Of a DNA stretch of 64,000 nt, positions 55,901 through 64,000 are shown in pieces. The DNA comes from Zantedeschia hybrid cultivar (taxonomy: Eukaryota; Streptophyta; Magnoliopsida; Alismatales; Araceae). Within the stretch, counting starts at the first letter, position 1. Every line of letters begins with the position of its first letter. The position numbers and the translations under genes are program-made. The notes under the pieces were generated by a model, which was given only the letters and a program-made list of their open reading frames with translations, had not been told where the DNA came from and searched no databases. The DNA is taken from assembly GCA_030544215.1 (NCBI GenBank), contig JARZZO010000011.1, positions 44,359,001 to 44,423,000 of the forward strand, in the 5' to 3' direction.

Positions 55901-57590
55901 TTGGTTTGAGGGCAGGTGGATATAATGAGTGGATGATGCAGAACGACTATCATAAGGATCCGACTAATGGCAAATATACAAGATCAGCAATGACGTCATA
56001 AATAAACAGCAAATACATGTAAATGTCCACAACATCCATGACAAATAATACGTGACAATAACAAGAAACTACACTCGAGAACCATCCCTCGCAGCGAGAA
56101 AAGATAGACCAAATGATAGAAAGGACTACCAATAGTCTAGAGTACAAGATCCACGGTCAAATATCCAAACTGGAATCACCAGGCAGATTCCTCGCAAGCA
56201 CACAATCTGGCAACAAAATATTAGTAACCGGCTAGGTAGACCTAACACTCACACAGCGGCAAGTATGTCAATATATAAAATGAGCAGGGGTGGGAGGAAC
56301 ATCAAACCCTTACCTACTCGCTGAAGAATGAGGCTCACAAACCAAGGCAGCAAGAATCATCATGAATACATTGGTGCCTATCATCCAAAACATGAGTCAA
56401 GGTGGAGTAGTGCTGCTCTAGGATCTGGGGCCAGTAGAAGCAACAGGCCCAATAATAGAACGACAGCGTAGACCCCTGGGAGAGCAGAACATGGGCCGTG
56501 AGAAAGCCCACAAGAGTGATTCTGCGGAAGAGGGTTGGTTGCAGGAGATACTGTCAAGTGGCAGCTCCAGGGAGGCTGGGTACAGATAGCACAGACAAAG
56601 AGGGGTTGGCAAAGGGCCCGAGGACGACGCATAGCAGCGGCTAGATCCGGCGTGGAGGGATGCATGGCGAGGGCATCAGCGCAGGGCGGCTAGAGTGATG
56701 AGAGAGCCTGGGCAAATGCTGCGTGGCGGCAGCAGGTCGGAGAACATGTGGCAGCATGCCGCATGGCCCAGCGAGAGCATCTCGCCCACCATGGGCAACA
56801 ATGCTGCTTCGGGCGAAATTGCAGCAGGTGCCACATGGGGCTGGTGAGGCAGTGGTAGGCACAGTCGACGAGGGAAGCGGGCCGGGCTAATACCCCCTGA
56901 CTGCCGCATGGTGGCCGCAGGGCAAGGGGTGCCCATGAGGGGCACAGGCAACAATGCCGAAGCCGTGCAAACACGGCCACTTTTTCTAGGCAGCACAAGA
57001 TGTGTGTGTGTGTGTGTGTGAGAGAGAGTGAGAGAGAGAGACACGCAAAGGGAGAGGGACATAGATGGTGGTAGAGAGAGAGAGAGAGAGAGAGACACAC
57101 ACACACACACACAGAGGTCTATAGAAAGGGGAGAGAGAGGGAGGAAGGGTGGCACGGCAACCGAGGTGGGGCGGCAGTGACTGTGGGGCTTGACACCCAT
57201 TCCCTTCATAGGAACCCTAACACATACATAGCACAACATTCGTCCAAAACTCACAGCAAGGCTTCATTGTCCCAATAAAGGGGATTACAAGCATATTTAC
57301 AGACCACCAAAACCCTACTACTCCTAACAAATAAAGACTCAGTTACCCCTAACCTCAAATAAATGCCAAAAGTCATGAAGAGAAATGCTAGAAAAATGAA
57401 TAAGGAACTAAATGAGCCACAAGTGGGCTGTACACATGACCAAAAAAACTCCCTAACAAACAAAATACAAATCAACCATCAAATAATGTATTGCCAAGCC
57501 ACAATGAAGTATGGGTCACTGCAAAAGTCCTCTAACAACAGTAGACGTGAACCGAGTTAAACAAGGTCCGTACTTGGGTGTCCTCACCAA
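55901..57590 (-). mobile_element. Possible 3' LTR of the minus-strand gypsy element
   Basis: It lies on the 3' side of the decayed pol starting at 57601. It has the layout of an LTR read on the minus strand: AT-rich U3-like part (57220-57590), a leader with AACCCTA and GC/pyrimidine-rich sequence (56600-57210), then AT-rich sequence. Exact ends and a TSD were not found. Spurious ORFs occur in the GC-rich part (56381-57254). Confidence 0.3.
57001..57112. repeat. Compound TG/AG and AG/AC microsatellites
   Basis: (TG)10(AG)n at 57001-57041 and (AG)n(AC)n at 57073-57113, separated by a short unique stretch. Confidence 0.95.
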
Positions 57591-57600
57591 TCCTCCCTGG

Positions 57601-60600
57601 TTAAGAGGAACTCGACCCCATTGAGTAAGGGTCACGGCTGCCCTCGTACCACTTTAGAAGATCCAGGTCAATCCGTTGTAACTCCTCGCATGTGATCCAT
57701 GCATCTTCAGTAGGTGATTGTCTTCTTCTGGGAATCAGGTAGCATTGATAGACTCCATCTTTATAAGTAACAACCTGCTCGTTCAATAAATGGTCAATCT
57801 GCTCACGCCGTACTAGAACAAGGGCCGAAGATAGACACTCATGAGTGGGGTCACCTTACAAGGGGAGGAAAAGACTCAAACGGATCACTATGTATCATTG
57901 TCGGGTCTCAATAGGCCACCAAACTTAGGACGTTGAAGATGGAACTAATACCATAGTGTAGTAGTAAATCAACAGTGTACGCGTTGGCCTGACTCACTTC
58001 AACACCTTGAACGGACCAGCTCTACGAGCATATAGCTTCTTCATGGTTCCAAATAGAAACCATTCATGTCTGACCCTGATCATCATGTGATCTCTCTCCT
58101 AGAACTCCAATGGCTGTCCATGTATATTCTTTTATTAACACTCATTACTAATCTCAATGTAATGATGAATAGTATCATGCAGACTCATGATGTGCTAAAC
58201 AAATGACTTGGCTGACTCTACCACTCAGGCATGAATGGGCACGGGAACAAGATGTATAAGTCTCCTAGGTCTATATAGCCTGTGACTATCTCAAAAGACT
58301 CATGTTGATAGACCCATTGACCGAACTATTATACGTAAACTCTATATACGAAAAGACCAAGTCCCAACTGCGTGCGTCTCTCACTAGACAATGTAACAAA
58401 TCTCCTCCTGTTGACTACCTCTATCTGCCTATTAGTTTGGGGGTGATAAGCTATGGACAACACGGGCTTTATGCCCAACAGATACCATAGAATCTTCCAA
58501 AAAATGCTTGCAAAATGGACATCCCTGTCAGAGACAATGGTTTTAGATATCCCATGCAAACGGGTAACCTCAGCAAGAGACCGTTGGACTACCCTCAATA
58601 TATTTTGTCCTCGAACAGGAGATAAAATGAGTCATCATGGAGAATCTATCGACAACCACTAAGATAGAATAATGCCAACGGACTGTTCACGGCAAGCCTA
58701 GAACAAAGTCCATGCTAACATCCTGCAACGAACAATTGACACGAGAAGCGGAGTGTACAAACTAGTATTCTGCTTTCTCTGCTAAGCCGTAGTGCATGTG
58801 CAGCACTGAGCCATGATGCGTGCAACGTCGCGCTTTAGGTTAGGCCAGAAGAATCGGTACTTTACTCAATGGTCTTGTTCTGGCTGAAATGAACAGCTAG
58901 ACCACCTGCATTGATCTCTCAAATCAAAAAATCATGAATTGAAGTCCGTAGGACACACGACCTATCTCCACAAAAAAGATAACCCTCTGGTTGAATATAT
59001 TTGCTATACTCTCTAAAGGATCCTAATTAAAGTGTAGTATAGACCAAACCGAAATTAAGACAATCGAAGTAATCCTCTTGGAGCCTTTCCATCCAATGAC
59101 CTCCGCACTGATAACAAATAATAGAGAAGATCGACGGCTCAGTGCGTCAGCCACACAGTTCTCTATATCAGCTCGATGCCTGATAACAAAAGTGTATGCC
59201 TAGATAACCTAACCTAATGACTATGTTTAAAGTTAAACTTCTTCTAGGCAAGAAGAAATATGAGGCCCTCGTGGTCTGTATGCAACACACACTCCTGCGG
59301 TATTAGATAATGCCTACAACGCCTCAAGGCGTGTACTGTTACATAGCACTTATCATAGGTAAAGTATTTAAATTTCGCATCATTAAATTTTTTGTTGAAG
59401 TAACTAGATGTCCCTCCTAACTCAACAGTCTACCTATATCGGCACCAGAAGCATCACAAGAGACCTCAAACATCCTCAAGAATCTGGTAATTGAAGAACA
59501 TGTGCTTAAAACATGTGCTCCTTGATGTCACAAAAGGCCAAACCAATAACCTTCGTCTAAACAAAGGCTCTCTTCTACATGCAATCTATGATTAAAGCCA
59601 TGATAGAGCTGAACCCGTGAATGAAACAACAATAGAAGTTCGCCAAACTATGAAAACCATGCACATCATAGATGGTATGCGGCTCGAGCCATTCTACAAT
59701 TACCCAGACCTTCTCTGGGTCAACGGAAATATCCTCATTAGAAATAATGAACTCCAAGAAGAACACTCGATCTATTATAAAAGCACACTTACTAGATGTT
59801 GCCATAGAATCTCTCTAAGTAAAGGACAAGGCACACTTGGCGCAAGTGGTCCACGTGATTGTCCTTAGAACGGCTGTAAATAAAGATATCATCAAAGTAT
59901 ACAACTAGAAACACTCTAATAAAGGACCGTAATGCCTGGGTCATCATCCGCATAAACGTACTAGGGGTGTTGGATAGCCCAAAGGGCATGACCAACGACT
60001 CATAAAAACTATCCTTCATCTCTAAGGCTGTCTTCTACTCATCTCCAAGTCAAATCCTGACCTAGTGATAGTCACTCTTCATATCGATCTTTACAATTTT
60101 TGGGCATGACCAACGACTCATAAAGACTGTCCTTCATCTCTAAGACCATCTTCTACTCATCTCCAAGTCAAATCTTGACCTACTGATAGCCACTCTTCAT
60201 ATCGATCTTTACAATTATAGTGGCTCCCACCATCACATCAAACGTGTCATTAGGGCGAGGTTCACCGTGATGCAGTTGATTGAGTGACTATCCATACACA
60301 TTCTTTAAGTGTCACCTTCCTTTGGAGCTAATAGTGTGGGAACGACATAAGGGATCATACTCTCCCTAACAGAGCCCCTCCTTAGGAACTCCTCAACCTG
60401 CTTCTGTGACTCAGCATGCTTAATGGGGTTCATGCAATAATGAGGCAGGCTGGGCAAGGTAGATCCCAAAACCAAGTCGGTAGCATTCTAGATGTCACGC
60501 ATAGATAGTAAACCCTCTAAAAGATCCTCAGAGAAAACATTATGAAACTCCTAAAGAAGAGATACGACTTCAGCAGGGGCTCACTCAGGATCTCATCATC

Positions 60601-60870
60601 AACATCTCTCACCACTAAGGCAACGGTCGAGTCACTCGCCACAAAATCGTGCTCAAACTTCCTAGTATAGATCAACTGCGGGGTCCTAATAAGAGGCATA
60701 CCAAGAATGGAAACTCTATGCATGGGAGTTCTACTCGGCTGCGTAGTGCTGGTACGAACAAGAGTGCTCAACTAAGTCGTGCTAGGTGTGGCTGGAGTGC
60801 TAGGAGGAGCAATAGAAGTGACAGAGGTACTAGGAGTGGGAGTACTAAAGGTAGCTAAAGTGTTGGGCTG
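57601..60870 (-). pseudogene. pol: Second Ty3/gypsy pol remnant (Reina-like RT, chromodomain-like tail)
   Basis: Minus strand, right to left. 60517-60660 holds the protease-RT linker. 60250-60480 is the RT start, with an HAESQKQVEEFL-like motif and a degenerate K-x-G-x-x-R-M-C-M-D-S. 59792-60019 is the RT palm: ESLVMPFGLSNTPSTFMRMMTQ and VVYFDDIFIYSRS with the Y-F-D-D active site. 59575-59805 is the RT thumb. 58329-58598 is integrase (VSDRDVHFASIFWKIL, AYHPQTN, then a Q-I-E-V-V-N-R catalytic-glutamate area). 57601-57786 is a chromodomain-like tail (YQCYLIPRRRQSPTEDAWIT). The FDDI and PSTFMR style differs from the Tekay-type copies and resembles the Reina branch. Many stops; not functional. 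Confidence 0.8.
59984..60217. repeat. 118-bp tandem duplication inside the RT remnant
   Basis: GGGCATGACCAACGACTCAT starts both copies (59984 and 60102), and both end in CGATCTTTACAATT. They differ at about seven positions, so the duplication is not very recent. Confidence 0.95.
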
Positions 60871-60967
60871 AGTGGACTCCTGCTGAGAAGGCGTCCATGG
60901 TTGGAATGGCTGCAAGGTGATGCGCAAATCAAGGTTCAAAAATTCGACACGGATCGGCACAGATCGG

Positions 60968-61109
60968 CCGACTCTGACCGATTTTGGGCCGGCCATGTCG
61001 ATCCCGTGCCACCTGGCCAAGTCCAGGACTCGGATCAGCCGACTCGGACTGATTTTGGGCCGGCCATGTCGATCCCGTGCCACCTGGCCGAGTCCAGGAC
61101 TCGGATCAG
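60968..61109. repeat. 71-bp subterminal tandem duplication of the hAT element
   Basis: Units 60968-61038 and 61039-61109 share GATTTTGGGCCGGCCATGTC and CCGTGCCACCTGGCC, differing at a few bases. Subterminal repeats are common transposase-binding regions in hAT elements. Confidence 0.9.
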
Positions 61110-61599
61110 CCGTTTCGGGACTGGATCAAACAGGATCAGCCCGGATCGGGCCGATCTAGGCCCCAACTGTTAACTAGTTGTTGACTTTCAAACTAGCCAT
61201 TGCTGGCCGTTTCCAAACGGCTAGTTTGGACCTTAGGGGTATATTTAAACCCCCCCCCCCTTAGGCCCTCATAAGCCTCCACAAGTGCCCTTTAAGCTTC
61301 CTAACACTCTTGCTCTCTCTCACACTCTCTCGATCATAGAATTCTCTTTCGGTCTTTCCCACGAGGCCACGACTACAAGCTCCGCGATCTCTCCTCTTCT
61401 TCTAAATTCTTTTACTTTTGTCTGTCAATTTTTTTCTTTTTATACTATTGTTCTCAGTATCTCTATTTGCCTTTTGGTAATCGACGTGCTGTGAACTGTG
61501 AACTGTAAACTGCTCAACTGCCTAAGGAATGGCATCTCAAGGTGCTGCTGAGCAGTCTTCTGAGAACCCTCATAGCGTTGATGCTGCTTGAGCTCATTG

Positions 61600-63960
61600 C
61601 ACGCCGATAGACATGGGCCAGATAAAAGTACAATACAAATATTGCAACCGGATCGTCTCTAGCGGGGTCTACCAATTCAAACAACATCCGGATCCAATTT
61701 CGAACTTATATGAAGGAGAAGGAATCAAGCAAAACAAGTACTGCCAAAAGAAGACAGGAAATTTAAGAAGAGTTGTCTAAACCAGCGCGAAGGTCTGATG
61801 CTAAAATTCGGCTTGGTGGAAGTACTCAACCCATAAATGTGGATTATTATGATACAAGTAAGTTTCTTATTTAACTTATTTTCATGTTCTTCATTTAACA
61901 TTTTCAGACAAAAAGTTACAGTAGATTAAATTTTTTTCTTTTACATTTAAAGCTAAATTACGACGTGCAATAAAGGCAAGCCGACGGTCCTTTACAGATA
62001 AGGACTTATTTCGGCACACTAGAAGAAATGCAGAACAAGGAAGTGGCTCCGCACCTTCTGGCCAATGGAGCACTAGCACCGGCGTGACTACTAATGTATG
62101 CGAAGAGCTACTTCAAGAGTTCACCAGAGATGAAGATTCTAGACTAGGTCCAATAGACTCCTTCCTCACCAAGAAGAAAGATAAACAACCTTCCATTATT
62201 GTTACATTCAAGAACGTAAAGCTTTGTAAGGAGAAGATAGGAAGAACTACATTTAAGTGATTAATCTATAACAGTATCCCTGTTAATACTGCCAAAGGGT
62301 CATATTATAATTCAATGATCGAAACTATACAAGAAGTTGGCAAAGGGGTTGAGGGGTCTACCCCAAACGAGATATACAACAAGTACTTGGACTTAGAAGC
62401 TGGCAACATCCAGACATATATTACATCTTTTGAAAAGATATAAGATGAGTATAGATGCACTTTAATGTGCGATGAATGGACAGGTACGTAAGCCTTATTT
62501 TCTTCATTTTTTTTTTCTTAAATACGAATGCGTCTCTTTCTGGTTTCTTATCACCTATCGAACTTTACAAGGATAACAAAAAGTCCATTGATGCATCTGG
62601 AAAGGTAAAGAATGTCCAGTACCTATTCCAATTAATGGATCAAATGATGAAAGAGGTAGGGAAAAAAATAATTGTCCAAGTGATTATGGACAATGCAACG
62701 ACATTCAAGTTAGTTAGCTGGGCAAATGTTGATGCAGAAGAGACAACATTTATATTGGATTCTTTGTTCTACTCATTGTATTAACTTGATGTTAGAAGAC
62801 ATTTGCTTCAATCCAATAGTGGATGGAGTGGTCAAGAATGGTCAATTTATCACCACATTCATCTACAATCATAACAACATTTTGAATATCTTGCACACAC
62901 ATACTCATAGAAGAGAGTTACTTCGTCCCAGAGCCACCAAGTTTGTATCTCAATATATCTCTAGTTTAAGTCGACAAAAGAACAACTTGATTAGGATGGT
63001 GGCATTAGAAGATTGGGAGAATCACATATTGTGGCATACATCAACCAACGTTAGATAGAAGGATAAGAAAGTTGCTGATCTAATTCAGTCTAGACCCTTC
63101 TGAAAGAGAATACAAGCGGTGTTAAATATTGTAAAACCGTTTGTCCGTATCTTGCGATCTTATGATGAAGAAAGAAGATCGAATATAGGATATTTACATA
63201 AGGCTAGAGACAGAGCCAAGGAGCTCATTCAACTTAACAATCCAACAATCTATGTGAAGTGGTGGGACATAATAGACAGACGTTGGGAACACACTTTACA
63301 TCATAATCTTCATGTAACTAGTAAACAACTAACTTAGTGTATTTATTAATTTGTATACACATTTTATCATAAAAAATAATTAACTTCTACTTCTTTATTT
63401 AGGTTATTTTTTCAACCCTCAGTACATGTATAGAACTGATGGAAAGAAAGATAACTATGATAATAGCTCAAAAATGTTGATAAGGACTAAGAATGTTATT
63501 AGACACATGCTTGAAGATGAGGACAGAGTAATAATGGCATGCAAGCAAATGTATGATTATAGACCATGTTATATCACTTTGGGACAAATACTGCTCAAAG
63601 AGCTGCAAAGATTTGAATCCATATTTGAAAACTATTAACCAGATGTTCTACTTAAGTTTTAATTATAGCTTGCACATTGTTGACATGTAAAATTTTCTAT
63701 TTACAGCAATTGGTGGCTAGATCATGGAAAAGCATATGGGTATGAAGATCTAGTCTATATAGCAATTCGAGTCATAAGTCAAATAACCTCTTCATCAGGT
63801 TGTGAGAAACACTGGAGCACCTTTGGCTTGATTCATACTAAGCAAAGGAATAGATTGAAGTCGACCCATCTAGAAAAACTGGTGTTATGTCATTATAACA
63901 TGATGTTGAAGCTAAAAATCTCGAGCTCACATGGAACCTTCAGAGACAGGAGAATGAGAT
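61600..63960 (+). pseudogene. hAT transposase (BED finger, DUF659, hATC), decayed
   Basis: A BED-type finger lies at about 61618-61690 (YKYCNRIVSSGVYQFKQH; the first cysteine reads Tyr). Next is a DUF659-like segment at 62260-62480 (IPVNTAKGSYYNSMIETIQEVG, NKYLDLEAGNIQTYI, ending CTLMCDEWTG with the first catalytic Asp). A probable intron at about 62482-62515 follows. 62540-63060 continues with VIMDNATTFK (second Asp area) and CINLMLEDI. 63060-63330 has KWWDIIDRRWE. 63710-63930 is the hATC dimerisation domain (GCEKHWSTFGLIHTKQRNRL). Stops at about 61780, 62258, 62440 and 63057, and frame changes near 62760, mean no intact transposase. Confidence 0.85.
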
Positions 63961-64000
63961 AATTTCCAGACAAGGCACGAAGACGACAAATGCAGAAGAA

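Larger units (their letters stand above)
60930..64000 (+). mobile_element. hAT-superfamily DNA transposon, 3' end outside the window
   Basis: It probably begins CAAGGTTCAAAAATTCG at 60930. The preceding 8 bases GCGCAAAT (60922-60929) are the candidate 8-bp target duplication typical of hAT. A GC-rich subterminal region with a 71-bp duplication is followed by a TATA-like GGTATATTTAAAC (61237-61249) and the transposase remnant. The right terminus is not in view, so the terminal inverted repeat cannot be confirmed. It abuts the gypsy remnant on its left. Confidence 0.7.

Noticed and set aside
56381..57254. ORFs of up to 192 codons near the AG/TG microsatellites.
   Set aside because: Low-complexity and GC-rich leader-like sequence with overlapping ORFs and no family motif.

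Overview
The window is nuclear DNA of a seed plant, probably an angiosperm with a large, repeat-rich genome. The basis is a plant UDP-arabinopyranose-mutase-type gene (52909-53964, minus) and the mix of plant transposon lineages: Tekay-type chromoviruses with a tRNA-iMet primer site, an Athila-like element, Ty1/copia, a second chromodomain-bearing Ty3/gypsy lineage and hAT. I cannot name the species. Apart from that gene, almost everything recognisable is transposon sequence, nested several layers deep.

Bases 1-29731 parse as one nested stack. The outermost layer visible is a long LTR (right part 28190-29731). A minus-strand Ty3/gypsy element (3806-8218 plus 27344-28189) lies inside it. That element's left LTR holds a copia LTR (2480-3805), which holds three further LTR fragments (1-512, 513-1095, 1096-2479). 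Its right LTR holds a minus-strand copia element (8219-26315), which was itself hit three times by the same long-LTR family: solo LTRs at 10771-13233 (TSD AGTAG) and 14709-17061 (TSD TGACC), and a complete gag-only element at 18216-25318 (TSD ATCAA).

Bases 29732-49523 hold exon-like remnants, a copia LTR, an unassigned LTR-like block and an Athila-like remnant (33674-49523). The remnant is interrupted by a solo long LTR (35424-38127, TSD ACTAC) and by a full-length but decayed Tekay-type chromovirus (39859-48750).

Bases 49524-64000 are less TE-dense on the left. They hold the UAM/RGP gene with local tandem repeats, then a decayed minus-strand gypsy element (about 57590-60870), then a hAT transposon that runs off the right edge (60930 onward).

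The most interesting material belongs to the long-LTR family (LTRs 2.06-2.77 kb, TG...CA, 5-bp TSDs). (1) The gag-only element has an intact gag, no pol, and LTRs of identical length with about seven differences in 2765 bp, which points to very recent mobilisation in trans. (2) Every LTR copy carries an array of about 8-12 short imperfect palindromes of the form GCGTC-N(about 10-12)-GACGC, CpG-rich and placed similarly from copy to copy. (3) Each LTR has a cluster of small hairpins that share one loop motif on different stems, with compensatory stem changes between copies. I know of no description of features 2 and 3, and they are the best candidates for a new cis-acting RNA or DNA system here.
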